Both the position numbers and the translations under genes were made by a program. The notes beneath the pieces are model-generated. The model saw only the letters and a list, made by a program, of their open reading frames with translations, did no database searches and was not told the DNA's origin. From positions 39,392 through 103,391 of the forward strand of contig DATCLN010000215.1 of NCBI GenBank assembly GCA_036563895.1: a stretch of DNA of 64,000 nt, given 5' to 3'. Source of the DNA: ZCTH02-B3 sp036563895. GTDB taxonomy: Bacteria; Bacillota; Bacilli; Paenibacillales; Paenibacillaceae. This document shows, piece after piece, positions 43,728 through 52,729 of the stretch (within the stretch, counting starts at the first letter, position 1; every line of letters begins with the position of its first letter).

Positions 43728-44194
43728 ACCGGCAACGCTTTGAGCAGATTCGCCGTCTCGATGGCCGACATGGCGGCGTCCCAGCCCTTGTTGCCGGCCT
43801 TCGTGCCCGCCCTCTCCAGCGCCTGTTCGATGGTGTCGGTGGTGAGCACGCCGAAAATGACCGGCACCCCGGTCTGCATCGCCGCGGCCGCCACTCCCTT
43901 GGACACTTCGTTGCTGACATAGTCGAAATGCGGCGTCGCGCCGCGGATCACCGCGCCCAGGGCGATCACGGCGTTATACTTGCCGCTTTCCGCCATTTTG
44001 CGGGCGATCAGCGGAATCTCGAAGGAGCCCGGCACCCAAGCCACGTCGACGTCCTCGTCCTTCGCCCCGTGCCGGCGAAGCGCGTCCAGCGCCCCTCCCA
44101 GGAGTTTCGAGGAAATGAGTTCGTTGAACCGGGAGACCACGATGGCGAATTTCAGCCCCTGCGCCGAAAAATGTCCTTCGTAAACGTTCGGCAT
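43724..44194 (-). CDS. ribH: 6,7-dimethyl-8-ribityllumazine synthase
   Basis: Penultimate step of riboflavin synthesis; 60-subunit capsid in Bacillus. 156 residues with [26 protein letters not shown] and [14 protein letters not shown] segments (the latter with the catalytic His). ATG with GGATGAGGAAAAC upstream. Confidence 0.97.
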   Translation of the reverse strand: MPNVYEGHFSAQGLKFAIVVSRFNELISSKLLGGALDALRRHGAKDEDVDVAWVPGSFEIPLIARKMAESGKYNAVIALGAVIRGATPHFDYVSNEVSKGVAAAAMQTGVPVIFGVLTTDTIEQALERAGTKAGNKGWDAAMSAIETANLLKALPV

Positions 44195-44204
44195 GATGTT
44201 TTCC

Positions 44205-45458
44205 TCATCCTTTCCCGACGTCCGCCGCGTTTTCCGCGTCCGCCTCTTCGCCGGGCAGCTGCAGCAGATGTCCCAGCTTGGTCTTTTTGGCCAGCAGATA
44301 ACGGGCGTTGTCCTTGTTTTCCCGGATCTGGATCGGCACCCGTTCGACCACCTGCAGGCCGTAGCCTTCCAGACCCTTGATCTTGCGCGGATTGTTGGTC
44401 AAAAGGCGCATTTTGCGCACGCCGATGTCCTTCAGGATTTGCGCGCCGATGCCGTAGTCCCTGAGGTCCGGCGGGAAGCCGAGGCGCAGGTTGGCGTCCA
44501 CGGTGTCAAGCCCCTGCTCCTGCAGCTTGTAAGCCAGCAGCTTGTTGAGCAGGCCGATCCCCCGCCCTTCCTGCCGCATGTAAAGCAGCACGCCGCACCC
44601 TTCCTCTTCGATCCGCCGCAGGGCCGCCTCCAGCTGCGGTCCGCAGTCGCAGCGGTGCGAATGGAACACGTCGCCGGTCAGGCATTCGGAGTGCACCCGC
44701 ACCAGCACCGGCCGGTCGCCGTCGATGGTGCCCTTGACCAGCGCGATGTGTTCCTTGCCGTCCACCTCGTTGGCGTAGCCGATGGCCCGGAACACGCCAA
44801 AATCGGTGGGCAGGCGCACTTCCGCCACCCGGCGCACCAGTTTTTCTTTCTGGTTGCGGTAATGGATGAGGTCGCGGATGGAGATCAGCTTCAGCTGGTG
44901 CTTGCGGCAAAACTCCACGAGATCCGGCAGCCGCGCCATCGTGCCGTCTTCCTTGATGATCTCGCAGATCACCGCGGCCGGCGCCGAGCCGCACATGCGC
45001 GCCAGGTCCACCGCCGCCTCCGTGTGGCCGGCCCGGCGCAGCACGCCGCCTTTCTTGGCGATCAGCGGAAACACGTGCCCCGGCCGGCGGAAGTCGGAGG
45101 GCTTCGCCTTCGGATCGATCAGCGCGCGGATGGTCCGCGCCCGTTCCACCGCGGAAATCCCCGTCCCGGTGGAGACGTGGTCAACGGAAACGGTAAAATT
45201 TGTCCCGTGATAATCCGTATTTTGCATGACCATGGGCGGCAGGTCAAGCTCCGCCGCGCGTTCCTCCGTGATCGGCACGCAGACGAGCCCCTTGCCTTCC
45301 GTGATCATGAAGTTGACGATTTCCGGCGTCGCCTTTTCGGCCAGGGCGATCAGGTCGCCCTCGTTTTCGCGGTCCTCGTCGTCCACGACGACCACCATGT
45401 TTCCCCGCATGAGTTCATAGATCGCTTCCTCGATGGGATCGAACCGAATCTCCGCCAT
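44205..45458 (-). CDS. ribBA: bifunctional DHBP synthase / GTP cyclohydrolase II
   Basis: Supplies both riboflavin precursors. 417 residues: N-terminal RibB domain (about 1-205) with [11 protein letters not shown] and the [12 protein letters not shown] site, C-terminal RibA domain with the zinc cysteines in [19 protein letters not shown] (split motif) and RQEGRGIGL. The start at ATG 45458 follows GGGGGAAG; an earlier in-frame extension is unlike the family. Confidence 0.97.
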   Translation of the reverse strand: MAEIRFDPIEEAIYELMRGNMVVVVDDEDRENEGDLIALAEKATPEIVNFMITEGKGLVCVPITEERAAELDLPPMVMQNTDYHGTNFTVSVDHVSTGTGISAVERARTIRALIDPKAKPSDFRRPGHVFPLIAKKGGVLRRAGHTEAAVDLARMCGSAPAAVICEIIKEDGTMARLPDLVEFCRKHQLKLISIRDLIHYRNQKEKLVRRVAEVRLPTDFGVFRAIGYANEVDGKEHIALVKGTIDGDRPVLVRVHSECLTGDVFHSHRCDCGPQLEAALRRIEEEGCGVLLYMRQEGRGIGLLNKLLAYKLQEQGLDTVDANLRLGFPPDLRDYGIGAQILKDIGVRKMRLLTNNPRKIKGLEGYGLQVVERVPIQIRENKDNARYLLAKKTKLGHLLQLPGEEADAENAADVGKG

Positions 45459-45554
45459 CTGGGCTTCCCCCTTTTTCGTGTCCCCGAAGCTTCGAAATTC
45501 CGGGACCGCACGCATTTCCGGATTCATGGCCCGTTCCGGGTCCGGAATCCGGAT

Positions 45555-46274
45555 TCAGAATCCGAGTTCCTTCAGCCGCGCCTCCGTCAGTCCGCCCGTG
45601 CCCGGACCGGCCGGCGTTCCTTCGCCCGGGCGCCCGCCGGCGGGCGACGCCGCGCCGGAACCGGCCCCGTCGCCCAGGCGCAAGTTCAGCAGATGATCGA
45701 CATATTTGCCGAGCAAATCGCATTCCAGATTCACCACGTCGCCGGGCTTCCGTTCCCCCAGCGACGTCTCGCGCAGCGTGTGCGGGATGATGGACACCGT
45801 GAACGTGCCCGTGCCGCGATCGGCACTGACCACGGTCAGGCTGATGCCGTCCACCGCCACCGATCCCTGCGGCACCAGGTACCGGAAAAGCGAAGGGTCG
45901 TTCGGACGGATCCGGAACACCACCGCGTTGGCTTCCGGCGTGCGCGAAACCACGACGCCGGTGCCGTCCACGTGGCCCTGGACGAAATGGCCGCCGAACC
46001 TTCCCCCGGCCCGCATCGCCCGTTCCAGATTGACCGGGGCGCCCGGGGAAAGCGCATGGAGGTTGGTGCGGCGAAAGGTCTCCGGCATCACGTCCACGGT
46101 GAAGCTTCCGGAGTCGAACGAAACCACGGTGAGACAGACGCCGTTGACGGCGATGCTGTCGCCAACCCGGACGTCCTCCAGCACCTTGCGGGCGGACACC
46201 GTCAGCACCATGGCCTCTCCCTGCCGCCGGACGCTGCGCATCCGGCCGACTTCTTCGATGAGTCCCGTAAACAT
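45555..46274 (-). CDS. ribE: riboflavin synthase, alpha chain
   Basis: Dismutates two lumazines to riboflavin. 239 residues with the duplicated lumazine-binding domains: MFTGLIEEVG and NGVCLTVV in the first, GHFVQGHVDG and DGISLTVV in the second. A Gly/Pro/Ala-rich tail of about 35 residues is longer than usual. ATG overlaps the ribD stop (TGATG). Confidence 0.96.
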   Translation of the reverse strand: MFTGLIEEVGRMRSVRRQGEAMVLTVSARKVLEDVRVGDSIAVNGVCLTVVSFDSGSFTVDVMPETFRRTNLHALSPGAPVNLERAMRAGGRFGGHFVQGHVDGTGVVVSRTPEANAVVFRIRPNDPSLFRYLVPQGSVAVDGISLTVVSADRGTGTFTVSIIPHTLRETSLGERKPGDVVNLECDLLGKYVDHLLNLRLGDGAGSGAASPAGGRPGEGTPAGPGTGGLTEARLKELGF

Positions 46275-47389
46275 CACGTCTCACCTTCCCGCGCGGGCAC
46301 GCCGGTGACGCACCAGTCGCCGCCGACGCGCTCGATTTCGATGTCCTTCAGCCGCAACGCGTCCGCCATGCGCTCCGGACCCGCGAAGGCGAAAGCGGGA
46401 ATCCCGTCTTCGCCCGCCAATTTCGGAGCGTAAAACAGCTTCACCTGATCCACCAGTCCGGCTTTCAGCATCGCGCCGCCCAGCTGTCCGCCCCCTTCGA
46501 GAAGCACCGAGGCGATCTCCCGTTCGCCGAGCCGCCGCATCGCCAGATGCAGGTCCACCCGGGGACCGGGTCCGCAGACCAGAACCTCCGCACCCAAGCG
46601 GCGCAGCCGGTCCGCCCTGGCGGGGTCGGCCTGTTCCGTCGTGAGCACGACGGCCGGCGTCCTCCCGTCGAAAATGCGGGCCGTCTCCGGCACCCGCAGG
46701 CGGGAATCGGCCACCACGCGCACCGGCTGCATCGCCGGCACCGGCAGCCGGGCGGTGAGTTCCGGATCGTCCGCGAGCACGGTGGAAACGCCGACCATGA
46801 TCGCCTGATGGCGGTGCCGGAGCACATGCACCGCCTCCCGCGCCTCCGGACCGGTCACCCAGCGGCTGTCCCCGGTCCTTGTGGCGATGCGGCCGTCCAG
46901 GGTCAGGGCGATTTTCAGCGTCACATAGGGCATGCGCGTGGCGATGTACTTGCGGTACGCCGCGTTGAGCCGGCGCTCTTCCCCTTCCAGAAGTCCGGTG
47001 ACGACCTCGATCCCCGCTTCGCGCAGCCTCGCGATGCCCTTCCCGCAAACTGCCGGGTTGGGGTCGACCGAGGCGACCACCACCCGCGCCACCTTGGCCT
47101 CGATAAGGCGGTCGCAGCAGGGAGGCGTTCTGCCATGGTGGGCGCACGGCTCCAGCGTCACATACACCGTGGCGCCTTCCGCCCGTTCTCCCGCCATGTT
47201 CAGCGCATGCACTTCCGCATGGGGTTCGCCCCGTTTCAGATGGGCCCCGAGGCCGACGATCCGGCCGTCCTTCACCACCACACAGCCGACGGCGGGATTG
47301 ACGCCGGTCTGCCCCGTGGTCTCCGCCGCCATTCGCAGGGCCAGCCGCATGTAGGTCTCGTCGTTCAACCTGTCGTTCAACCGCTCCAT
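46274..47389 (-). CDS. ribD: bifunctional pyrimidine deaminase/reductase RibD
   Basis: Second and third steps of the GTP branch of riboflavin synthesis. 371 residues: deaminase domain (about 1-145) with HAEVHAL and PCAHHGRTPPCC zinc motifs, reductase domain with KIALTLDGRIAT and LLEGGGQLGGAML. The ATG at 47389 follows AAGGA; an open frame continues upstream through the leader. First gene of the rib operon, downstream of an FMN riboswitch and terminator. Confidence 0.96.
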   Translation of the reverse strand: MERLNDRLNDETYMRLALRMAAETTGQTGVNPAVGCVVVKDGRIVGLGAHLKRGEPHAEVHALNMAGERAEGATVYVTLEPCAHHGRTPPCCDRLIEAKVARVVVASVDPNPAVCGKGIARLREAGIEVVTGLLEGEERRLNAAYRKYIATRMPYVTLKIALTLDGRIATRTGDSRWVTGPEAREAVHVLRHRHQAIMVGVSTVLADDPELTARLPVPAMQPVRVVADSRLRVPETARIFDGRTPAVVLTTEQADPARADRLRRLGAEVLVCGPGPRVDLHLAMRRLGEREIASVLLEGGGQLGGAMLKAGLVDQVKLFYAPKLAGEDGIPAFAFAGPERMADALRLKDIEIERVGGDWCVTGVPAREGET

Positions 47390-47434
47390 GAATCCTTGAC
47401 TGCCCCCATCCGCACTCCCGTCCGTCCCGTCCCC

Positions 47435-47468
47435 AAAAACAAAACCCGGAGGACGGGGTCCTCCGGGG
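47435..47468 (-). terminator. terminator in the ribD leader
   Basis: CCCGGAGGAC (47468-47459, written on the minus strand) pairs perfectly with GTCCTCCGGG (47454-47445) around 4 nt, then TTTTGTTTTTG. It lies about 45 nt before the ribD start and is the presumed output of the riboswitch, 240 nt downstream of it. Confidence 0.85.
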
Positions 47469-47533
47469 CTTGTCTTCAGGCGGCCCTCATGCGGCGAAAA
47501 AGCGCCACTTGTCCGCATCCGAACGGCGGTGTC

Positions 47534-47580
47534 CTTTGTCTTTTTTTCGGATGCTTCCGCATGTGAAAAAAAGTACAAAG
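47534..47580. repeat. imperfect palindrome in the ribD leader
   Basis: CTTTGT and TTTTTTTC arms (47534-47550 region) pair with GAAAAAAAG and ACAAAG (47565-47580), with few mismatches and a GC-containing tip (ATGC/GCAT). It lies between the FMN aptamer and the terminator; function unknown. Confidence 0.65.
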
Positions 47581-47706
47581 AGAGCACCGACCGCCAATAT
47601 CCGCGCACATCCGGCGGAAATGACGACGTTCCGCCCGTCGCGCGGACATGCGGTTCCTTCCGGATTCCTGATTCGTTGCGGACGCGGCAAAGCCGCACTT
47701 GCGCCT

Positions 47707-47865
47707 CCTTCTCCCATCCAGACTGTCACTGTCGGTTCCGGATTCGCACCGGATCCACCGGCTTTCCGCCGCAAGTCTGCGGCGGGAAAGACGGGTCGCG
47801 GACTGACGGCGGGCGCGGCCGCCGATCACCGCCGGTCGGGAATTCCACCCTGCCCCGAAGGATGA
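47707..47865 (-). promoter_or_regulatory. FMN riboswitch (RFN element)
   Basis: On the minus strand the element begins ATCCTTCGGGGCAGGGTGGA, continues with ATTCCCGACCGGCGGT, and closes with GACAGTCTGGATGGGAGAAGG, all conserved RFN blocks; a variable stem (CCGCCGCAGACTTGCGGCGG) lies between. It senses FMN and controls ribD-ribE-ribBA-ribH. Confidence 0.97.
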
Positions 47866-47883
47866 ACGCTGGTGTCAGATAGC

Positions 47884-47912
47884 AGTTTAACACGCCGTTC
47901 CGGTTCTTGCAA
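47884..47912 (-). promoter_or_regulatory. promoter of the rib operon
   Basis: TTGCAA (47912-47907), 17-nt spacer, TAAACT (47889-47884) with a TGT extension. The RNA would start about 12 nt before the riboswitch. The leader from here to ribD (47390-47880) holds the riboswitch, a palindrome and a terminator but no gene I can support. Confidence 0.65.
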
Positions 47913-47960
47913 CTTTACGGTCAACCGGCAAACGCCGGGGCCGGGCCCGTCGCGCATCCC

Positions 47961-48152
47961 AACGGACATACAGTCCGTTAGACGCGAAAAAACGGTCCGC
48001 CGGACATTTTTACGGACATATCGTCCGTTAGAAGCACTGGAAGGTCCCGGAAAACAATTTCACCGGGCCCCTGCAACGCTGTAACGGACCATATGTCCGT
48101 CAGATTTTCGTGAAACCTTTTCCTGCATCTGTAACGGACTGTATGTCCGTTA
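47961..48152. repeat. cluster of four 20-bp palindromes
   Basis: AACGGACATACAGTCCGTTA (47961-47980), TACGGACATATCGTCCGTTA (48011-48030), TAACGGACCATATGTCCGTC (48082-48101) and TAACGGACTGTATGTCCGTT (48132-48151). All share CGGAC-N5/6-GTCCG arms; the fourth is the reverse complement of the first. They fill the 300 nt between the rib promoter and the lysA stop, where no gene is seen. Confidence 0.95.
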
Positions 48153-48184
48153 AACCTGGGCGCCGCCGCGCTGCACAGCCCGCG

Positions 48185-49516
48185 TCAGCGGCCGACCGCC
48201 TGTTTCCGCATCCGCTCGGGGATGCGGTCCAGGCTGACGATGTCGTCGTAGGTCTCGCGGGCGACGACCAGATCGGCCTCGCCGTCCCGCACGAACACCA
48301 CCGCGGGGCGCGGAATGCGGTTGTAGTTGCTCGCCATGGCATAGTTGTAGGCGCCGGTGCAAAACACGGCCAGCAAATCGCCCGGCTTCACGGGCGGCAG
48401 CGGCAGGTCCCAGATCAGCATGTCGCCGCTCTCGCAGCATTTGCCGGCCACCGACACCACTTCCGTGGCGGGCTCGTTCGCCCGGTTGGCGAGGATCGCC
48501 TCGTATTTGGCGCCGTACAGCGCCGGCCGAGGGTTGTCCGTCATGCCGCCGTCGACGGCGACGTATTTGCGGATGCCGGGGATTTCCTTGTACGTGCCCA
48601 CCGTGTACAGCGTCGTCCCCGCGTCGCCGACGATGCTGCGGCCCGGCTCGATCCAGATCTCCGGCAGCGGATAGCCGGAAGCCCGGCAGGCGGCGATGAC
48701 CGTGTCCGCAATGGCCTGGACGTAGGTGCCCGGCGGCAGCGGTTTGTCCCCCTCCACGTAACGGATGCCGAAGCCCCCGCCGAAGTTCAGGACGGAAAAC
48801 GTCTTGCCCCAGCGGTCGCGCACGTCGACGGCGAAAGCCATCATTTTTTCCGCCGCCATGCGGAATCCTTCCACTTCAAAAATCTGCGAGCCGATATGGG
48901 AATGAACGCCGATGAGTTCCAGGTGCTCAAGCTCCAGCGCCTGCCGCACCGCCTCGTGCGCGGCGCCGCTTTCCAGGTCGAAACCGAATTTGGAATCCTG
49001 CTTGCCCGTGGCGATGAAATCGTGGGTGTGGGCCTCCACGCCCGGCGTAACGCGCAGCAGGATGTTCACGCGCCTGCCGCGTTCCGCTGCCATCGCTTCC
49101 AGGAGCGCAAGCTCGACGAAATTGTCCACGACGAAGCAGCCGATCCCCGCATCCAGCGCCATGGCGATTTCGTCCGGCGTCTTGTTGTTGCCGTGGAAAT
49201 GGATCCGCTCCGGCGGAAACCCGGCTTTCAGCGCCGTGTGCAGCTCGCCCCCCGAAACGACGTCGAGGCTCAAGCCCTCTTCCTCCGCCAGGCGGCACAT
49301 GGCCATCACGCAAAAGGCCTTCGACGCGTACGCCACCTGATGGCGAAGCCCCGTCCGCTCGAACGCTTCCCGGAACTCCCTCGCCCGCTGCCGCACCAGC
49401 GCTTCGTCCACAATGTAAAGCGGCGTGCCGAACTCCCTGGCCAGATCGACCGTGTCGCACCCGCCGATTTCCAGGTGCCCTTTTTCGTTGATTCGCGCGG
49501 TTCCGTGCAAAAACAT
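48185..49516 (-). CDS. lysA: diaminopimelate decarboxylase
   Basis: Last step of lysine synthesis, PLP-dependent. 443 residues from the ATG at 49516, which gives the B. subtilis-like start MFLHGTARINEKGHLEIGG and is 8 nt from AAGGGG; the ATG at 49522 is too close. PLP Lys66 is in YASKAFC; HSHIGSQI, GGGFGI and EPGRSIVGDAG (PLP phosphate) and CCESGD (dimer active-site Cys) follow. A TATACT box at 49556-49551 may be its promoter. Follows sigF directly; the spoVA operon seen between them in B. subtilis is absent. Confidence 0.97.
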   Translation of the reverse strand: MFLHGTARINEKGHLEIGGCDTVDLAREFGTPLYIVDEALVRQRAREFREAFERTGLRHQVAYASKAFCVMAMCRLAEEEGLSLDVVSGGELHTALKAGFPPERIHFHGNNKTPDEIAMALDAGIGCFVVDNFVELALLEAMAAERGRRVNILLRVTPGVEAHTHDFIATGKQDSKFGFDLESGAAHEAVRQALELEHLELIGVHSHIGSQIFEVEGFRMAAEKMMAFAVDVRDRWGKTFSVLNFGGGFGIRYVEGDKPLPPGTYVQAIADTVIAACRASGYPLPEIWIEPGRSIVGDAGTTLYTVGTYKEIPGIRKYVAVDGGMTDNPRPALYGAKYEAILANRANEPATEVVSVAGKCCESGDMLIWDLPLPPVKPGDLLAVFCTGAYNYAMASNYNRIPRPAVVFVRDGEADLVVARETYDDIVSLDRIPERMRKQAVGR

Positions 49517-49601
49517 GGCCATTTCCCCTTAAAATGCACAATATACTTCGAGTATAGCGAAAAAAGTCCATGGAGAAAAAGATCAAATTCTCCCGAAAAC
49601 A

Positions 49602-49640
49602 AAAAAGCCGCCAAACCGCCCGCTCGGGGCCGCCGGCGGA
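49602..49640 (-). terminator. terminator of the spoIIA operon
   Basis: CCGCC (49640-49636 strand complement) pairs with GGCGG near 49613-49609 with GC-rich interior, followed by TTTTTTGTTTT on the minus strand, about 36 nt after the sigF stop. The exact pairing is ambiguous. Confidence 0.6.
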
Positions 49641-49675
49641 CACCCGCGATACCGGCGCGACCCCTTCCCAAACCT

Positions 49676-50434
49676 TCACTGGGCGATCTGCGACTTGATG
49701 TTGGACAAAATTTTCTTTTCCAGGCGGCTCACCTGCACCTGGGAGATGCCGAGGCGGCTGGCCACCTCCGACTGGGTCTGGTCGCGGAAATACCGCAGGA
49801 ACACGATGAGCCGCTCCCGTTCCGTCAGGTTCTCGATGGCTTGCAGCAGGGCCATCTTGTCGAACCATTTTTCCTGCGAATCGTCCGCGATCTGGTCCAT
49901 CAGCGTGATCGGATCGCCGTCGTTTTCGAACACCGTTTCGTGGATGGAGTAGGGGGGTTTGTTGGCTTCCTGCGCAAACACAACTTCTTCCGGGGGTACC
50001 CCCATTTCCTCCGCGATTTCGCCGACGGTGGGCTGCCGTCCCAGCTTCTTGGACAGCTCGTCCTTCACCTTGCGGATCCGGTTCGCCATTTCCTTGAGCG
50101 ACCGGCTGACCTTGAGGGTCCCGTCGTCCCGCAGATGGCGCTGGATTTCCCCGATGATCATCGGCACCGCGTAGGTGGAAAATTTGACGTCGTAGGACAG
50201 ATCGAATTTGTCGATGGATTTGATCAGCCCGATGCAGCCGATCTGGAACAGATCCTCGAGATCGTAGCCCCGTCCCGCAAACCGTTGCACCACCGACCAC
50301 ACGAGGCGGACGTTGCCCCTCACCAGCGCGTCGCGGGCGGCCGTGTCGCCGGCGTGGCTGAGCGCGATGAGCCGCTTGACCTCCGCGTCGTCCAGGAAAG
50401 CGGGCGGCGAATCCTTATTCCATTCCCAATCCAT
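49676..50434 (-). CDS. sigF: RNA polymerase sigma-F factor
   Basis: Forespore-specific sigma factor. 252 residues: region 2 (GYDLEDLFQIGCIGLIKSIDKF and FSTYAVPMIIGEIQRHLRDDG in parts), region 3 and region 4 with the helix-turn-helix SEVASRLGISQVQVSRLEKKIL. Held inactive by SpoIIAB encoded just upstream. ATG 24 nt after spoIIAB. Confidence 0.97.
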   Translation of the reverse strand: MDWEWNKDSPPAFLDDAEVKRLIALSHAGDTAARDALVRGNVRLVWSVVQRFAGRGYDLEDLFQIGCIGLIKSIDKFDLSYDVKFSTYAVPMIIGEIQRHLRDDGTLKVSRSLKEMANRIRKVKDELSKKLGRQPTVGEIAEEMGVPPEEVVFAQEANKPPYSIHETVFENDGDPITLMDQIADDSQEKWFDKMALLQAIENLTERERLIVFLRYFRDQTQSEVASRLGISQVQVSRLEKKILSNIKSQIAQ

Positions 50435-50458
50435 GCCCCCAACCCCTGTGCGGCGCCG

Positions 50459-50905
50459 TCAGTTGTAAAGCGCCTTTTTGGACTCGATGCGTTTTTTCAT
50501 CCGCAAACGGGTCCCCGCCCCGGGCGCGCTGTCGATGTCGAATTCGTCCATGAAGTTCTCCATGATGGTAAAGCCCATGCCGGATCTCTCAAGTTCCGGC
50601 CTGGACGTGTAAAGCGGCTGGCGCGCCAGCTCGATGTCCTCGATGCCTTTGCCCTGGTCCGAGACGGTGAGCGACACGGTGTCCCCCTCGATCTCCACTT
50701 CCACCTCGATGATGCCGTCCTCCCTGCCTTCGTAGCCGTGGATGATCGCGTTGGTGACCGCCTCCGAGACGACGGTTTTCAGGTCCTGGAGCTGCTCCAG
50801 CGTCGGATCGAGGCGGGAGACGAACGCCGCCACCGCCACCCGCGCGAACGCCTCGTTTTCGGAACGGCTGGTGAACGACAGTTTCATGAAATCGCGCCCG
50901 CTCAT
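50459..50905 (-). CDS. spoIIAB: anti-sigma F factor SpoIIAB
   Basis: GHKL-family kinase that binds sigma F and phosphorylates SpoIIAA. 148 residues: N-box [14 protein letters not shown]1 box DQGKGI and [18 protein letters not shown] overlaps the spoIIAA stop (ATGA); GGAGGTCGTGTC upstream. The same frame extends upstream without meaning. Confidence 0.97.
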   Translation of the reverse strand: MSGRDFMKLSFTSRSENEAFARVAVAAFVSRLDPTLEQLQDLKTVVSEAVTNAIIHGYEGREDGIIEVEVEIEGDTVSLTVSDQGKGIEDIELARQPLYTSRPELERSGMGFTIMENFMDEFDIDSAPGAGTRLRMKKRIESKKALYN

Positions 50906-51255
50906 GACACGACCTCCAGCCCGGCCAACGCCGCCGTTTCCGTTTCGTGGAAAGGCAAAATCTTGAGCAGCCCCGACAGCTCGAAAAGCCGCTTCACCGC
51001 CGGCTGCGCGCCGCAGACGACCAGCTTGCCGCCCCGGCTGCTCACCGTCTTGTAACGCCCCAGCACGACGCCCAGACCGGAACTGTCCATGAACGAGAGG
51101 TCCTGCAAATTGAGCACCACGTGATGGCAGCGGCCCCGCAGGAACGCGTCTTCGATTTTGAATCGGACAATGTCCGCGGTGTGATGGTCCAGTTCCCCCC
51201 GCAGCCGCACGATCAGCGTGTTGCGGTGCTGCTCGAGCTCCACCTGGAGGCTCAT
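50902..51255 (-). CDS. spoIIAA: anti-sigma F factor antagonist SpoIIAA
   Basis: STAS-domain protein that frees sigma F when dephosphorylated by SpoIIE. 117 residues; the phosphorylated serine is Ser58 in FMDSSGLGV, the same number as in B. subtilis. ATG with GGAGGGGAAACGGC upstream. First gene of the operon, under a SigH-like promoter at 51292-51319. Confidence 0.97.
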   Translation of the reverse strand: MSLQVELEQHRNTLIVRLRGELDHHTADIVRFKIEDAFLRGRCHHVVLNLQDLSFMDSSGLGVVLGRYKTVSSRGGKLVVCGAQPAVKRLFELSGLLKILPFHETETAALAGLEVVS

Positions 51256-51291
51256 GCCGTTTCCCCTCCCCCAAAAATTTACACCTCTCCC

Positions 51292-51319
51292 ATTCTACAA
51301 ACCGTACAGCCAATCCTGC
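51292..51319 (-). promoter_or_regulatory. SigH promoter of the spoIIA operon
   Basis: GCAGGATTG (51319-51311; near RWAGGAWWT), 14-nt spacer and AGAAT (51296-51292; HGAAT). The spoIIA operon is SigH-driven in B. subtilis. A 16-nt direct repeat (TTCTCCCGCTCGACAC at 51344 and 51378) lies just upstream. Confidence 0.6.
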
Positions 51320-51441
51320 CCTCCGACAAAACTAGAAGCCAGCTTCTCCCGCTCGACACAGGGCTTTCAAGCCGGATTCTCCCGCTCGACACCGGTGTCG
51401 CCGGACCCGCCGCCCGTCGCCGAAAGCTGCATCCATCCGCC

Positions 51442-52662
51442 TTAGTCCGCGAAGAACAGCTTCCCCGCCACGCGGGTGAACAGCGTCCACCAAGTCGCCT
51501 TCCCGACGGTCTCCGGCGCTTCCACGGGAAAGTCGGCGATCACCTTGTCGCCCCGGTACACGATCAGGCGGCCCACCTCGTCGCCCGCCTTCACGGGAGC
51601 GACGATCGGCTGCTTCAGCTTCAGCTCGTGGCGGATCTTGTCCCCCGCCTCGTTCTTGCGGATCAGGACGCTATAGGTCTGCTTGGCCACCAGGGGGACG
51701 CGGGCGCGCGCACCTTTGGAGATCTCCAGCGTGCCCATGACGTCACCGGCCTTGAAAATCGGCAGGCTGGTGAACTGGGCGAAGGCGTAATCAAGCATCC
51801 GCGAGATTTCCGCGTTGCGGGTCTTGGCGTCCGGTTCACCCATCACCACGGCGATCACGCGGAAATCCCCGCGCCGCGCGGTGACCGAGAGACAGAATTT
51901 CGCCTCCGACGTATACCCCGTCTTCAGCCCGTCGACCCCGCTGTAAAAGCGGACCAGCTTGTTGGTATTGACCAGCCAGAACGGTTTGTCCGTGTTCTGC
52001 CTCAGGTAATCCTGGTAGGCGCCGGTGTACTTCGTGATGAATTCGTGCTTGAGCAGCTCCCGCGACATGACGGCGATGTCCCGGGCGCTGGTCACGTGGC
52101 CTTCCGCCGGAAGGCCGCTGCTGTTGACGAACTTCGTGTCCTTCAGTCCGAGCTGGGCGGCCTTTTCGTTCATCATGCGGACGAATTCCTCTTCGCTGCC
52201 CGCGATCCTCTCCGCCAGCGCGACGGACGCGTCGTTGGCCGACGCCATGGCCACGCTTTTCAGAAGTTCCTCGACCGTCATTTCTTCCCCGGGTTCAAGG
52301 AAAATCTGCGATCCGCCCATCGACGCCGCGTGCTCGGACGCCCGCACCTTGTCCGTCAGCTTCAGGCGTCCGTCGTCGATGGCTTCCGCCACGAGCAGCA
52401 TGGTCATGATCTTGGTGATGCTGGCGGGCGGGAGCCGTTCATGGCTGTTTTTCTCGTAAATGACGGTCCCGCTGGATGCGTCCATCAGAATCGCGGAGCG
52501 GGCCTTTGCCGCCAGTTCGGTCTGCGGCCGGACGGAAGATCCGTTTTGGCCCGCCGGCTCTTCCGCGGCGGCTCCGGCCGGATAAGCCGTCCAGCCGCCG
52601 GCCAGGGCGGCGGCAATCAAAAGCGGCAGCAAACGGCGAAACAGCGCATTCAAGGTACGCAT
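51442..52662 (-). CDS. dacF: D-alanyl-D-alanine carboxypeptidase DacF
   Basis: Forespore penicillin-binding protein modifying germ cell wall or cortex cross-linking. 406 residues: signal peptide (about 8-31), SITK, SAND and KTGYTS catalytic motifs, C-terminal domain and final amphipathic helix. The ATG at 52662 touches GGAGGG; TTG at 52653 (MNALFRRLL) has better spacing. Lies upstream of spoIIA as in B. subtilis; a weak SigF-like match (GCATG, 15 nt, GGTGAATAAA) is upstream. Confidence 0.94.
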   Translation of the reverse strand: MRTLNALFRRLLPLLIAAALAGGWTAYPAGAAAEEPAGQNGSSVRPQTELAAKARSAILMDASSGTVIYEKNSHERLPPASITKIMTMLLVAEAIDDGRLKLTDKVRASEHAASMGGSQIFLEPGEEMTVEELLKSVAMASANDASVALAERIAGSEEEFVRMMNEKAAQLGLKDTKFVNSSGLPAEGHVTSARDIAVMSRELLKHEFITKYTGAYQDYLRQNTDKPFWLVNTNKLVRFYSGVDGLKTGYTSEAKFCLSVTARRGDFRVIAVVMGEPDAKTRNAEISRMLDYAFAQFTSLPIFKAGDVMGTLEISKGARARVPLVAKQTYSVLIRKNEAGDKIRHELKLKQPIVAPVKAGDEVGRLIVYRGDKVIADFPVEAPETVGKATWWTLFTRVAGKLFFAD

Positions 52663-52729
52663 CCCTCCAGAAAGGCCAACAAAGGCCGGACTTTCGTTTA
52701 TTCACCATTTTCCCCGGAGGGCATGCAAA

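Noticed and set aside
47961..48152. CRISPR array or T-box
   Set aside because: Four palindromes at uneven spacing with no repeat/spacer layout and no T-box consensus or specifier.
48110..51055. A 981-codon plus-strand open frame
   Set aside because: Antisense to lysA and the spoIIA operon, same composition bias, no family character.
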